A stretch of 55,881 nucleotides of DNA from Segetibacter sp. (GCF_025963695.1 NZ_JAOQAH010000060.1:1-55881), one strand, 5' to 3'. Counted from the first letter of the stretch, positions 17,170 through 27,220 are shown. Numbers and translations are program-made. Notes: generated by a model not told the origin, from the sequence alone.

Positions 17170-17658
17170 ATGAAAACAGTTTTTTTTCTAATAGCCATCG
17201 TTGTATCATTTGCATCAACGGCACAAGTCACTAAAGTATCTATTCAGGCAAGCGGTCTTACCTGCAGTATGTGCAGTAATTCTATAAACAAATCTTTAAA
17301 GTCAATAGACTTTGTAGAAAATGTAAAACCAAACATCAAAACTTCCACATTTGAAGTAACCTTTAAACAAGGTGCGAAAGTAGACTTTGATCAATTGAAA
17401 AAGAAGGTGGAAGATGCTGGCTTTACTGTGGCAAATTTTGTAGCGGCGGTAAATTTCAATAACGTCCAGGTAAAAAACAATCAGCCGGTCAAAGTCGGTG
17501 ACAAGACTTTTTATATAATAAATGCTAAAGATCAAGCCTTAGACGGGAACACACAAGTGAAAATAGTTGACAAAGGTTTTGTGTCGGGTAAGGAATTTAA
17601 AAAATATACACTGGCAACTACAGCCACAGGCAACGGCGTGTATAACGTAACCATCTAA
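17170..17658 (+). CDS. Secreted heavy-metal-associated (HMA) domain protein
   Basis: 162 residues. A signal peptide ends near residue 18 (STAQ). An HMA/CopZ-like domain (about 20-90) has the metal-binding GLTCSMCSNSI, with Cys32 and Cys35 in the CxxC loop, and a typical KKKVEDAGF end. The C-terminal 70 residues are a beta-rich extension I do not recognise. It is exported, unlike cytoplasmic CopZ, so it would bind Cu or another soft metal in the periplasm. It is the middle gene of the HYC_CC_PP, HMA, barrel set. Confidence 0.85.
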   Translation: MKTVFFLIAIVVSFASTAQVTKVSIQASGLTCSMCSNSINKSLKSIDFVENVKPNIKTSTFEVTFKQGAKVDFDQLKKKVEDAGFTVANFVAAVNFNNVQVKNNQPVKVGDKTFYIINAKDQALDGNTQVKIVDKGFVSGKEFKKYTLATTATGNGVYNVTI

Positions 17659-17706
17659 TTCATATAAGGGTTTTACTAATTCTGTAAAACCCTTTAAATT
17701 CTTATA

Positions 17707-18516
17707 ATGAAGACTAAACTATTAGTAGCGATGCTGTTATTATCGATAACGGCGATCGGCCAGGAGCTGTATACTTTTACCGAACCTGCAAGTAACATGG
17801 CGGCTAAAAGCGTAGGGTTAAGGATGAATAACTTCATGATGAAACAAAACATCGGTTCCCGTATCACCTACCATTCCGTTCCTGAAATAATGATAGGTGT
17901 ATCAAAAAAAATAATGATACATGTAGACGGTTTTTTAAGTAATCGAAACGGAGGGTTGATAACGGAGGGCGGCAGTGTTTATATGAAGTATAGATTTCTT
18001 AGCAGCGATGATATTCAAAAGCATTTTCGTATGGCTGCTTTTAGCAGGTACAGTTTCAACAATAGCGATATTCACCAGGAGGAAGTAAATCTGTACGGCC
18101 ACAATACAGGGTTCGAAACGGGGGTAGTTGCAACTCAACTACTACATAAGGTAGCTTTATCATCAGCCATATCATTTTTAAACGCCGGAGACAATGGAAA
18201 CAAGCATAAATATCCGTATGGCAGTGGTAACAGTAAAGCCTTAAATTATACACTTTCTGTTGGTAAGTTAATGTTACCAAAAGAGTATACAGACTATAAG
18301 CAGACCAACGTGAACCTGATGCTCGAATTCTTAAATCAATACAATGTAGGATCGGGGAAATATTATATGGATGTTGCTCCGTCGGTACAACTCATCTTCA
18401 ACAGCGTTGCCAGAATAGATGTCGGATACAGGCAACAATTAAACAGCACTTATCAAAGGACAGCTCCGAATGGACTGTTTGTAAGATTAGAATACAACTT
18501 CTTTAACGTTTATTGA
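17707..18516 (+). CDS. Probable outer-membrane beta-barrel protein
   Basis: 269 residues. A signal peptide ends near residue 19 (AIGQ). The mature part has alternating-hydrophobicity strands (VYMKYRFL, RIDVGYRQQL, LFVRLEYNFF) and ends with aromatic Tyr, as expected for BAM-inserted barrels. No Cys. It lies 48 nt after the HMA protein, likely in the same transcript, so a link to metal export or metal stress is plausible but inferred. I recognise no named family. Confidence 0.65.
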   Translation: MKTKLLVAMLLLSITAIGQELYTFTEPASNMAAKSVGLRMNNFMMKQNIGSRITYHSVPEIMIGVSKKIMIHVDGFLSNRNGGLITEGGSVYMKYRFLSSDDIQKHFRMAAFSRYSFNNSDIHQEEVNLYGHNTGFETGVVATQLLHKVALSSAISFLNAGDNGNKHKYPYGSGNSKALNYTLSVGKLMLPKEYTDYKQTNVNLMLEFLNQYNVGSGKYYMDVAPSVQLIFNSVARIDVGYRQQLNSTYQRTAPNGLFVRLEYNFFNVY

Positions 18517-18652
18517 CACTTTTTTGAAGATGAAAAAATGAGTAAGATCATTTTTGGCTGTTAGTAGACTATGTTTATAAGGAGTGAACAGTAGCGTACT
18601 GCAAATAAGAGAAGTTGAGCAAAATTTAATTAAAAAGGCCTAATCCCTTCAC

Positions 18653-19174
18653 TTAGAAACTGAAGTTAGCCTGGTTCTGAGGATAGTCTATTTTAGTGCT
18701 TTCGCGCTTACCATTTACAAGTACGTGTATGATGTTTATCTGCTCTTTTTTGAAATCTTGCAAAATTGAGTTGGTAACAGAAAGCTTTTTTATTGCAGGC
18801 ACATTCAGCACTTCGAGGTAACAATAAATGGATTCTTTATCTTTTTCAAATCCTACGAATTTAAAGTTCAAGGGTTTTGCGTTTATGTTGAATGAAATGT
18901 GCTTCGTCATATAATCATTCATCAAACGATTGTTTTGCGACTGCAACTTGTTGTTGCTTAGATCAATAGCGGTTTTGTAATTTTGTTTCAGAACGTCTTC
19001 TATATCTTCTGCAAACATCTTGCAACTTATCTCAAACGACTGTGACTTTTCATTGTAGTTCATCTCGGTAACGCTTACGTAAAAAGGATGAAACTTGTAA
19101 GTATTTGCGGAAGTAAGAAAAAGCACCATACTAAGACTTACGAATAAAAGAAACTTGTGAACGATTGAGTGCAT
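18653..19174 (-). CDS. DUF6702 family secreted protein
   Basis: 173 residues, signal peptide about 1-24. The mature N-terminus YKFHPFYVSVTEMNYN and SFEISCKMFAEDIE are typical of the DUF6702 family, which in Bacteroidota sits beside HupE/UreJ and an M1 peptidase, as here. It is divergent from hupE across 75 nt. Function unknown; the conserved context suggests an envelope role connected with metal uptake or the peptidase. Confidence 0.75.
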   Translation of the reverse strand: MHSIVHKFLLFVSLSMVLFLTSANTYKFHPFYVSVTEMNYNEKSQSFEISCKMFAEDIEDVLKQNYKTAIDLSNNKLQSQNNRLMNDYMTKHISFNINAKPLNFKFVGFEKDKESIYCYLEVLNVPAIKKLSVTNSILQDFKKEQINIIHVLVNGKRESTKIDYPQNQANFSF

Positions 19175-19213
19175 CAGAAAAATTCTTTAATGGTATACAA
19201 AACTCTGTTTTAT

Positions 19214-19244
19214 TTTGAACCTATTATCGTAAAAGATATTTTTT
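19214..19244 (+). promoter_or_regulatory. Bacteroidota-type promoter of hupE, nearly leaderless
   Basis: TTTG (19214-19217), an exact 19-nt spacer, then TATTTTTT (19237-19244), a 7/8 match to TAnnTTTG. The ATG at 19250 lies 5 nt after the -7 box, so transcription would begin at or next to the start codon. Confidence 0.5.
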
Positions 19245-19249
19245 AACTA

Positions 19250-19828
19250 ATGAGTAATTTTGGTTTTTATTTTACCCTTGGATGGGAACACATTGTTGCC
19301 TGGGACGCGCTCGATCACCAACTTTTTATTCTAGTGCTTACGGTTCTATATACCTTCAAAGAATGGAAGCAGGTACTAGTTCTTGTTACCGCTTTTACTA
19401 TTGGTCATTCTATAACGCTCGCCCTAAGTACCCTTGACATCTTTACACTTCCATCTGATTTAGTTGAATTTCTTATACCGTGTACAATTTTTATTACAGC
19501 TGCTGCAAATATTGTTAAACCTGCTTCTACCCCAAAAGGCATACAATTAAACTATATTTTTGCCCTGTTTTTTGGCCTTATTCACGGCTTGGGTTTTGCA
19601 AATGCTTTAAAATTCATGCTTGCTAAAGATCAGCATTTAGGATGGTCGCTGCTGTCGTTTAACCTGGGCCTGGAGGCGGGTCAAATTGTACTACTGATCT
19701 TTATTCTTTTGCTTGCCTATGTTTTAATTGATAATTTGAAACTGAATCGCAGGTACTGGATGCTTTCAATATCAGCAGCGGTTTTACTAGTATCACTAAA
19801 AATGGCTATCGAAAGGTTTCCATTATAA
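19250..19828 (+). CDS. HupE/UreJ family membrane protein
   Basis: 192 residues, five or six transmembrane helices. The family's His-rich metal signature is visible: GWEHIVAWDALDHQLF near the N-terminus, FTIGHSITLA, and FGLIHGLGFA. HupE/UreJ proteins are secondary Ni/Co importers; this shorter Bacteroidota branch is not characterised to my knowledge and no nickel enzyme is seen in the window. It probably forms an operon with the M1 peptidase 21 nt downstream. The start fits the promoter at 19214-19244, with little or no leader. Confidence 0.85.
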   Translation: MSNFGFYFTLGWEHIVAWDALDHQLFILVLTVLYTFKEWKQVLVLVTAFTIGHSITLALSTLDIFTLPSDLVEFLIPCTIFITAAANIVKPASTPKGIQLNYIFALFFGLIHGLGFANALKFMLAKDQHLGWSLLSFNLGLEAGQIVLLIFILLLAYVLIDNLKLNRRYWMLSISAAVLLVSLKMAIERFPL

Positions 19829-19849
19829 AAACACCTTTAATAATAACAG

Positions 19850-22225
19850 ATGAGAAAACTTTTCATATTCCTTTTTGCAACAGGATGGTTGTGTACAGCA
19901 GAGGCTCAAATTACAGAAAATAACCCCGGCTCTAATCATGCTAACAAATTTGAGCAGCTAGGTACGGTTCTTCCAACACCTAACGAATACAGAACCGCCA
20001 GCGGCGCCCCTGGCAACCGTTATTGGCAACAGCGATGTGACTACGATATAAAAGCAACGCTAAATGAAAAGAATTTGCGGCTTACCGGCAGTGAAACTCT
20101 TACTTATTACAATAACTCACCGGATGTCCTGTCATACTTATGGTTACAGCTAGATGAGAATGAGCATAGCTCAATAAAAAATGCGGGCTATCAAAGCAGC
20201 AATCGTCTTTCATCACAAGTTACCACACAGGCATTGTCTGCTTTGGAAGATCCTAACAAAGACAACGGCTTTGGTATAAACATTACTAAAATAACAGATG
20301 CGACAGGAAAGGCTTTGCCATACCTGGTAAATAAAACAATGATGCGGGTTGATTTGCCAACCCCTTTAAAAGCGGGTCAAAAATTTATCTTTTCAATCGA
20401 TTGGAACTATAACATTAGCGACAGGATGGTGCAGGGAGGACGTGGAGGTTACGAGTTTTTCCCCGATACGAAAGATTATCTGTTTACGATGTCGCAATGG
20501 TTCCCGCGACTATGTGTTTATAGTGATTTCCAGGGATGGCAAAACCACCAGTTTGCAGGGCGGGGAGAGTTTGCACTAACGTTCGGTAACTATAAAGTTC
20601 AAATGACCGTTCCTGCTGATCATGTAGTAGGTGCAACAGGTGAGTGTCAAAACTATGCACAAGTATTATCTGCGGCACAATTAGCCAGGTGGCAAAAGGC
20701 ACAAACAGCAAAAGAACCTGTAGAAATTGTGACGCTGGCAGAAGCGAAAGAAAGGGAAATCAAAAAATCTGCTGCCACAAAAACATGGGTATTTGCAGCA
20801 AAAGATGTACGGGATTTTGCGTGGACATCCTCCCGCAAATTCGTTTGGGACGGAATGCCGACCACAGTAGAAGGTAAAAAAATTATGTGTATGAGTTTTT
20901 ACGGTAAGGAAGCTTATGCACTGTGGCGCAGGTATTCGACAAAAGTGGTAGCGCACACTATAAAAACTTATTCTCACTTTAGTATTCCTTATACTTACCC
21001 GGTAGCGCAGAGTGTAGAGGCAAGTAATGGTATGGAGTACCCGATGATTTGTTTCAATAATGGCAGAACTGATAAAGATGGTAACTATTCGGAGCAGACT
21101 AAGAACGCGATGATTGGAGTTATTATTCATGAGGTGGGACACAATTTCTTTCCGATGATCATAAACAGCGACGAGCGCCAATGGACGTGGTTGGACGAAG
21201 GGCTGAACACTTTTGTTCAATATCTTACTGAAGAAATGTTTGATAATAAGTTCCCTAGCAGAAGAGGGCCAGCTTGGGCAATCACGGATTACATGAAACT
21301 ACCCAAAGACCAGTTGGAGCCGATAATGACCAACTCAGAAAACATTATAGGGTTTGGACCTAATGCCTATGCAAAACCTGCAACTGGTTTAAACATTTTG
21401 CGGGAGACTATTATGGGGCGTAAATTATTTGACTATGCTTTTCAGCAGTATGCACGGCGCTGGGCTTTTAAACATCCAACACCTGCAGACTTTTTTAGAA
21501 CAATGGAAGACGCAAGTGGTGAAGATTTAGACTGGTTTTGGAGAGGCTGGTTTTACAGTACCGATGTGACTGACATTTCTCTTGACTCGGTTAAGTTTAT
21601 GAGACCAGACATTAACTCGATCCCAAAAGGAGGCGATTCTACAACGATGACGGCGTTGGCAAAGCCTATCCTTAACGATTTCGAAGACATTTCTAAAATC
21701 AGGAACCGGCAGGATACCAGTATTCATTACTATACTGACGTAGATACTTCTTTACGTGATTTTTATTGGAGTTATGGCCGTGGGATGAAAACATATGACT
21801 CTGTGAAATACGCGGTGCCAGTGCCTGGCAGGTTCGAGCCGTTGGATGAAGCAGCAAAAGCTAAGTTTGCAAACAAATATTTCTACCAGCTCACGTTTAC
21901 TAACAAGGGCGGGCTGGTAATGCCAATCATAGTAGAATGGACTTATAAAGACGGCACCAAAGAAACAGATCGGGTACCTGCACAAATATGGAGGTTAAAC
22001 GAAAAACAGGTGGTAAAATCATTTATGAAAAATAAGGAAGTTGCATCTATACAGTTAGATCCTTTAAAAGAGACTGCAGATATTGATGAGACGAATAATA
22101 GGTGGGGGGCAACTGCTACACCTCCTACTCGCTTTGAATTATTTAAATTAAAACAAGGCGCGGGACGTGGACAATCGTCTGGAATAACTCCGATGCAAAA
22201 AGCAAGGGAAAACAAATCGTTGTAA
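19850..22225 (+). CDS. Secreted M1-family metallopeptidase
   Basis: 791 residues, signal peptide to about residue 20 (AEAQ). An aminopeptidase N-like beta domain (about 60-260) is followed by the catalytic domain with HEVGH at 427-431 and the third zinc ligand Glu450 (WLDEGLN) 19 residues after the second His. The exopeptidase motif is GMEYP (394-398), a variant of GxMEN. The C-terminal region (about 600-760) is beta-rich and carries CARDB-like features (DETNNRW). It is exported to the periplasm or surface to trim peptides. It follows hupE by 21 nt and is closed by a strong terminator. Confidence 0.92.
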   Translation: MRKLFIFLFATGWLCTAEAQITENNPGSNHANKFEQLGTVLPTPNEYRTASGAPGNRYWQQRCDYDIKATLNEKNLRLTGSETLTYYNNSPDVLSYLWLQLDENEHSSIKNAGYQSSNRLSSQVTTQALSALEDPNKDNGFGINITKITDATGKALPYLVNKTMMRVDLPTPLKAGQKFIFSIDWNYNISDRMVQGGRGGYEFFPDTKDYLFTMSQWFPRLCVYSDFQGWQNHQFAGRGEFALTFGNYKVQMTVPADHVVGATGECQNYAQVLSAAQLARWQKAQTAKEPVEIVTLAEAKEREIKKSAATKTWVFAAKDVRDFAWTSSRKFVWDGMPTTVEGKKIMCMSFYGKEAYALWRRYSTKVVAHTIKTYSHFSIPYTYPVAQSVEASNGMEYPMICFNNGRTDKDGNYSEQTKNAMIGVIIHEVGHNFFPMIINSDERQWTWLDEGLNTFVQYLTEEMFDNKFPSRRGPAWAITDYMKLPKDQLEPIMTNSENIIGFGPNAYAKPATGLNILRETIMGRKLFDYAFQQYARRWAFKHPTPADFFRTMEDASGEDLDWFWRGWFYSTDVTDISLDSVKFMRPDINSIPKGGDSTTMTALAKPILNDFEDISKIRNRQDTSIHYYTDVDTSLRDFYWSYGRGMKTYDSVKYAVPVPGRFEPLDEAAKAKFANKYFYQLTFTNKGGLVMPIIVEWTYKDGTKETDRVPAQIWRLNEKQVVKSFMKNKEVASIQLDPLKETADIDETNNRWGATATPPTRFELFKLKQGAGRGQSSGITPMQKARENKSL

Positions 22226-22249
22226 TAGGTAAACGCTCTAATGGTATAT

Positions 22250-22286
22250 AAAAAAGCTCTTGTAATATTCTTACAAGAGCTTTTTT
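22250..22286. terminator. Bidirectional terminator between M1 peptidase and SDR
   Basis: A perfect 16-bp stem, AAAAAAGCTCTTGTAA (22250-22265) and its complement (22271-22286), with a 5-nt loop. A- and T-runs on both sides let it serve both convergent genes. Confidence 0.85.
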
Positions 22287-22370
22287 ATATACTCGATATT
22301 TCAAGCACTCATCTTAATATTCCGCTTGATAACGGAACAAGCCAAAGTGATACCGCCTGGCTGTACAGGT

Positions 22371-23264
22371 CTAAATAGTGGGTGTACCACCTGTAACCTG
22401 GATAGTGGAACTTGTCATGTAGCTCGAATCCTGCGATGCAAGCAAAACATAAGCTGGTGCAAGCTCTGCCGGTTGACCTGCCCGTCCTAAAGGAACATCC
22501 TGCCCAAAGCTTTTAACCTTTTCGGGGGGCATTGTAGAAGGTATCAGAGGGGTCCAGATTGGGCCTGGCGCAACGCAATTTACACGAATACCTTTCTCTG
22601 CCCATAGCTGCCCTAAAGCTGCGGTAAAGTTTTGAATAGCTCCTTTGGTGGGCGCGTAAGCTAACAAACCAGGCGAAGGCTTATATGCATTTACTGAGGT
22701 AGTATTTACCACTGTACTTCCAGGTTTTAAATGTGGTTCGGCTGCCTTGCATAAATAATACATCGCAAAAATGTTGGTTCTAAAAGTGCGGTCTATCTCC
22801 TCGGCGGTGATCTCCTGCAACGATTCGTGAGACATTTGGTAAGCGGCGTTATTGACCAAAATATCTAGTTGTCCAAATTCTTCCAGCGCCTTATTTACAA
22901 TGCTTTTGCAATGCTCCTCGCTTTGGATATCACCCGGCATTAACACCGCCTTTCGCCCTGCATCCTGAATGTACCTTGCGGTTTCTTTCGCGTCATCATG
23001 CTCATTTAAATAAGAGATCAGGACATCTGCTCCTTCGCGGGCGAATGCTATGGCCACTGCCCGTCCTATGCCAGAGTCTCCGCCGGTAATTATGGCTTTT
23101 CTTCCGGCCAGTTTGCCTGAACCTTTATAAGAAGTCTCGCCGTGATCTGCTTGCGGTGTCATTTCACTTTCTGTACCAGGTGGTTGTTGCTTTTGATCAG
23201 GGAAAGGAGGTTTGTCGTACTGCTCTACCGGGTTTTGCATATTGCTATTTTCTGCTGAACTCAT
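22371..23264 (-). CDS. SDR-family oxidoreductase (YghA/glucose dehydrogenase-like)
   Basis: 297 residues. A polar, Pro/Gln-rich N-terminal extension of about 50 residues (PPFPDQKQQPPG) precedes a classical SDR Rossmann fold: TGGDSGIG at 60-67, NNAAY about 138-142, the catalytic Ser190 (NTTS), Tyr203 and Lys207 (YAPTKGA), and PGPIWTPL. Extended SDRs of this kind are often stress-induced and act on sugars or small aldehydes; the substrate is unknown. It is monocistronic and ends at the shared terminator at 22250-22286. Confidence 0.88.
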   Translation of the reverse strand: MSSAENSNMQNPVEQYDKPPFPDQKQQPPGTESEMTPQADHGETSYKGSGKLAGRKAIITGGDSGIGRAVAIAFAREGADVLISYLNEHDDAKETARYIQDAGRKAVLMPGDIQSEEHCKSIVNKALEEFGQLDILVNNAAYQMSHESLQEITAEEIDRTFRTNIFAMYYLCKAAEPHLKPGSTVVNTTSVNAYKPSPGLLAYAPTKGAIQNFTAALGQLWAEKGIRVNCVAPGPIWTPLIPSTMPPEKVKSFGQDVPLGRAGQPAELAPAYVLLASQDSSYMTSSTIQVTGGTPTI

Positions 23265-23535
23265 AATAAATATTTTTAATTCGAGAAATCAAATTCATAT
23301 ATTATGCCAGCTGGGTTCATTGACGTGCGGACCGGTTGCCGTCTTTTAACCTGTGGAGTTATTTGTTGCTGTTTTGCAATTTAGTACCCAAAACATGTAA
23401 ACGATCTACATCCTGGAAACTGTAAAAAAACAAGAATATATACTAGATCATGTGCTGACAAATGAATGATGGCAGACTGCCTCGCAGTACCAGTGCAATC
23501 ATGGTGGCGTGCGAAAGTTGAGCTGTTGTAAAAAC

Positions 23536-23555
23536 GTACAAGTGTGCGACGCAAC
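23536..23555 (+). repeat. Dispersed intergenic element, copy 5
   Basis: GTACAAGTGTGCGACGCAAC, a full left and core match. It lies in the 423-nt gap 23265-23687 between the SDR gene and the symporter terminator; nothing else is identifiable there. Confidence 0.9.
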
Positions 23556-23632
23556 CGAAGCTGAAAGGTGCTAAATGTCTGTATCAAAAAACTTACTTAC
23601 ACTAGTGGTTGTTTCCATTATATAGATGAAAT

Positions 23633-23663
23633 AAAAAAAGGGCTGGCAACTTGCCAACCCTTT
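23633..23663 (-). terminator. Terminator of the pentose operon / symporter
   Basis: AAAGGG-C-TGGCAA pairs with TTGCCA-A-CCCTTT around position 23650; the A-run at 23633-23639 becomes a U-tract on the minus strand. It lies 24 nt past the symporter stop codon. Confidence 0.8.
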
Positions 23664-23687
23664 CAGACTTATTTGAATGCTTACTTT

Positions 23688-25376
23688 TTACCAGAACCTG
23701 ATATATAATGTAGCAATCAACAATAACATAACAACAATTAATGCGAGCGTTTGAGGCTTGAGTCTAAACATTGTTGTGTCTAGCTCGAATGCCTTAGGAT
23801 TAACTTTAGGACCAGCCATGCTAATAGCTATCATAGCTATCATTGTAAAAAAGAATGATAAACCCATACAGATGTGAAAAGGAATTTCGAACCCACCTTT
23901 ACCATTTGGATAAGCAGTATATAAGAAGGTTTCCGGCCCTGTAATGCCGGGGGCAAGTTCGTTGAAGAATACAGATAACAGGAAGCCTAGTATGACCCCT
24001 ACAACTGCAGCGGCGCCTGTAGTCCTTTTCCAGAACATACCTAAGAAAAACATGGCAAATACGCCGGGACTGAAAAAGCCGGTGTACTTCTGAATAAAGG
24101 TAAATCCGCCAGTTCCACCGATGCCGAGAATGTCTCCCCAGGTAAATATTACAGCTACTATCATAGCTATGAACACCGCCGCTCTTCCAATGTATACGAG
24201 CTTTCTTTCATCAGCTTGTTTACCGAAATATTTTTTATGTATGTCTAAAGTATAAATGGTAGAGATACTGTTTACTTTGCCCGCCAGAGAAGCAACAATG
24301 GCTGCGGTTAAAGCGGCAACAGACAAACCTTTTAAACCTGTTGGAAGAAAAGTAAGTACTGCAGAGTATGCTCCATCTTTTCCGCCTACCAACTGTGGCA
24401 AATGACCATCCTTATATAAAACGAAAGCAGCAATACCAGGAAGCATTACTATCAAAGGCATCATTAGCTTTAAAAATCCTGCAAATAAAATTCCGTTTCT
24501 TGCTGTCTGTAAATCTGCACCAAGCGCCCGTTGTGTAATGTATTGGTTACATCCCCAATAGTTAAGATTTATAATCCAGATACCGGCAGCGTAAGATGCA
24601 AGTCCGGGAAACGTAAGGTATTTATTTATGTCGTTTTGAGTAGATGTAGCGGTTGGCTTTGGTATAATCATTTTGAAATGCTCGGGAGCATTAGTAAGTA
24701 GGGTTTTAAAGCCTGCAATAGCGCCGCTTCCGGGACCATTGTAAGTTTCGCCCACTACAGACAAGGCAATATAAGAAGTAACGAGTCCACCCACGATTAA
24801 TACCGCTACCTGGATAACATCGGTGTATGCAACTACTTTCATACCCCCCAGAGAAATCAGTAATGCAAATATGGCAAGACCAAGCATAATGACGTGTAGA
24901 TATTCGCCACCCGCAAGTCCGTTAATTGCTACAGCCCCTAAATATAAAATAGAAGTCAGGTTAACAAATACATATAGAAACAGCCAGAAGATCGCCATGA
25001 TTAATGCAACCGACTCATTGTACCTCGTTTTAAGAAATTGAGGCATTGTATAAATATGGTTCTTAAGATAAACGGGGATAAACCAAACAGCCACAATAAT
25101 AAGTGCTACCGCTGCCAGCCATTCGTACGCCGCCACGGCTATACCGAGAAAGAAACCCTCTCCACTCATTCCAATAAATTGTTCTGCAGAGATGTTAGAG
25201 GCAATCAAAGAAGCCCCGATCGCCCACCATGTCAGCGTTCCTTCAGCAAGGAAATAAGCTTTTGCATCGTGTTCGTCTTTTTTTCGTTTTCTGTAGATAC
25301 TATAGCCATAAGCCGACACAATGATGAAGTAAATCACAAATACGGCAATGTCCAGGTTTGTTAAGCCATTTTTCAT
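23688..25376 (-). CDS. Sodium/sugar symporter (SSS/SGLT family)
   Basis: 562 residues, about 13-14 transmembrane helices. SSS features: an N-terminal TM followed by the basic loop YRKRKK, the LIASNISAEQFIGMSG segment (TM1-2 of SGLT), and LTAAIVASLAGKVNSISTIYT, which holds the Na2-site Ser/Ser pair. It closely resembles Bacteroidota SGLT-like proteins that import hexoses or pentoses with sodium. As the last gene of the ara/xyl block, 70 nt after araA, its most likely substrate is L-arabinose and/or D-xylose; this specificity is inferred from context only. Confidence 0.9.
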   Translation of the reverse strand: MKNGLTNLDIAVFVIYFIIVSAYGYSIYRKRKKDEHDAKAYFLAEGTLTWWAIGASLIASNISAEQFIGMSGEGFFLGIAVAAYEWLAAVALIIVAVWFIPVYLKNHIYTMPQFLKTRYNESVALIMAIFWLFLYVFVNLTSILYLGAVAINGLAGGEYLHVIMLGLAIFALLISLGGMKVVAYTDVIQVAVLIVGGLVTSYIALSVVGETYNGPGSGAIAGFKTLLTNAPEHFKMIIPKPTATSTQNDINKYLTFPGLASYAAGIWIINLNYWGCNQYITQRALGADLQTARNGILFAGFLKLMMPLIVMLPGIAAFVLYKDGHLPQLVGGKDGAYSAVLTFLPTGLKGLSVAALTAAIVASLAGKVNSISTIYTLDIHKKYFGKQADERKLVYIGRAAVFIAMIVAVIFTWGDILGIGGTGGFTFIQKYTGFFSPGVFAMFFLGMFWKRTTGAAAVVGVILGFLLSVFFNELAPGITGPETFLYTAYPNGKGGFEIPFHICMGLSFFFTMIAMIAISMAGPKVNPKAFELDTTMFRLKPQTLALIVVMLLLIATLYIRFW

Positions 25377-25446
25377 AAGCAGATAGCAGGGTTAAAACTT
25401 ATTTATTTTTTTAAAAAAGGTTAAATTACTACGTTGTTAATTATTT

Positions 25447-26949
25447 CTAAGATTTATTTATCTGGTAATAAACTTCGCTCCAGCGAAGCTCATTCTTCAG
25501 TTGATAAAGATTAGTTTCCCTTCCGATCAAAACATATTCTATACCTGCAAAAGAAGCAAAATCCTCCATATGTTCAGCCGTGAGATTCTGACTATAACCT
25601 GTGTGGTGAGCGCCGCCAGCATAAATCCATGCAGCGCATCCCGTCTTCATATCGGGTAACGGTTTCCAAAGTACACGTGCAACAGGAAGTTTTGGTAAAT
25701 CATGAGGCGCTTTTACAGCTTCCACTTCATTTACAATCAACCGAAAACGGTTGCCCATATCAACCATAGAAGCATTTAGCGCCGCACCGGCACCTGAGTT
25801 AAAGACCATTCGAACGGGGTCTGCCTTGCCACCAATTCCTAATGGATGAGCTTCGATAGAGATCTCACCTTCAGCAAGACTTTCATCTACTTCAAGCATA
25901 TGAGAACCTAATACCATCGGGTTAGACGGATCAAAATGGTAAGTGTAATCTTCCATAAAAGCATTTGCACCCGGAAGCCCCGCTCCCATCACCTTCATTG
26001 CCCGCACCAGAGCGGCGGTTTTCCAATCACCCTCGCCCGCAAACCCGTAACCTTGCGCCATTAAACGTTGTGCAGCTATTCCCGGTAATTGAACCATTCC
26101 ATGCAGGTCTTCAAAGGTGTCTGAGAAACCTTTAAAGTTTCCATGCTGTAAAAATGTTCGCAAACCAATTTCTATTTTGGCTGCTTCGATCAGCGATTGA
26201 TGCCCTTCTGCGCCTTTTCTCAAATTTGCCGAAAGTGTATACCTGTCGCTATATTCTTCAATCAAAGTATTTATGTCGGCGTCGCTTACTGCATTTATCA
26301 CCTTTACCAAATCACCAATTCCATGCGTATTTACTGAAAAGCCAAATTTCAATTCAGCTTCTACTTTATCTCCTTCGGTTACAGCCACGTAGCGCATGTT
26401 ATCACCAAAGCGAACAAATTTTGCACCTTGCCAATCGTTCCAACCTGCTGCTGCTCTTGCCCACACACCTATTTGTTCACGTGCCTGCTCATCTTCCCAA
26501 TGTCCAACAACTACTTTTCGGTTAATGCGCATCCGTGTCATCATAAACCCAAACTCGCGGTCGCCATGCGCGCTTTGGTTCAGGTTCATAAAGTCCATAT
26601 CAATATCGCTCCACGGAATGTCCCTGTTGAATTGGGTATGCAGATGCAGCAAAGGCTTCTTCAAAATTTTCAATCCGCCGATCCACATTTTAGCAGGAGA
26701 AAATGTATGCATCCAGGCAACGATACCGATACAATTTGTAGCCACATTAGCCTCCTGGCAAATACCATAAATTTCTTCGGTTGTTTTTACAGTTGGTTTA
26801 AAAACAACCGTTACAGGAATTTGAGTAGCGCTATTTAAAGATGTAGCGATGGTTCGAGAGTGTTCAGCAACCTGCCGTAGTGTTTCTTCGCCGTACAGGT
26901 GTTGGCTACCGGTTACGAACCAGATTTCCAGCTGTTTTAAATCTATCAT
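25447..26949 (-). CDS. araA: L-arabinose isomerase
   Basis: 500 residues, the normal length. It converts L-arabinose to L-ribulose with Mn2+. The metal/catalytic residues sit at the canonical numbers: Glu306 (GEGDWK), Glu333 (FMEDYTY), His350 (GSHMLE) and His449 (GGAHHTGYS). It is followed by the symporter and preceded by araD across 271 nt containing repeat copy 6 and word repeats, so co-transcription across that gap is likely but not certain. Confidence 0.97.
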   Translation of the reverse strand: MIDLKQLEIWFVTGSQHLYGEETLRQVAEHSRTIATSLNSATQIPVTVVFKPTVKTTEEIYGICQEANVATNCIGIVAWMHTFSPAKMWIGGLKILKKPLLHLHTQFNRDIPWSDIDMDFMNLNQSAHGDREFGFMMTRMRINRKVVVGHWEDEQAREQIGVWARAAAGWNDWQGAKFVRFGDNMRYVAVTEGDKVEAELKFGFSVNTHGIGDLVKVINAVSDADINTLIEEYSDRYTLSANLRKGAEGHQSLIEAAKIEIGLRTFLQHGNFKGFSDTFEDLHGMVQLPGIAAQRLMAQGYGFAGEGDWKTAALVRAMKVMGAGLPGANAFMEDYTYHFDPSNPMVLGSHMLEVDESLAEGEISIEAHPLGIGGKADPVRMVFNSGAGAALNASMVDMGNRFRLIVNEVEAVKAPHDLPKLPVARVLWKPLPDMKTGCAAWIYAGGAHHTGYSQNLTAEHMEDFASFAGIEYVLIGRETNLYQLKNELRWSEVYYQINKS

Positions 26950-27010
26950 TAATACTGCGGTTATAGTTTAGTAAATTCTTTTTGTTACCCTGCTTTAGTT
27001 TTTATAGCAT

Positions 27011-27034
27011 CATCGTTGCGTCGCACACTTGTAC
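27011..27034 (-). repeat. Dispersed intergenic element, copy 6
   Basis: On the minus strand GTACAAG, TGTGCGACGCAAC and GATG are all intact. It lies between araD and araA, inside the presumed operon. Confidence 0.9.
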
Positions 27035-27189
27035 CGATTTTTATAAGGCATCTTTTCCACCTCATCCTCCACCTCTCCTCCTTAAGGAGCAGGAGCGGTA
27101 ATTCGGAACATTTCCGCGCATTTTATATTCCGCGTCATCAGTTAGTGCTGCTTCATACAAATCCAAACCCGCGGAATATCTAATTTCCG

Positions 27190-27219
27190 CCCAATCCTTC
27201 CAATCCAATAAATCCAGGT
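27190..27219. repeat. Word-repeat tract, AATCC type
   Basis: Iterates CCAATCCTTCCAATCCAATA then AATCC, ending one base before the araD stop codon. Related AATCCT-type strings are, from memory, widespread in other Bacteroidota. Confidence 0.5.
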
Positions 27220-27220
27220 T

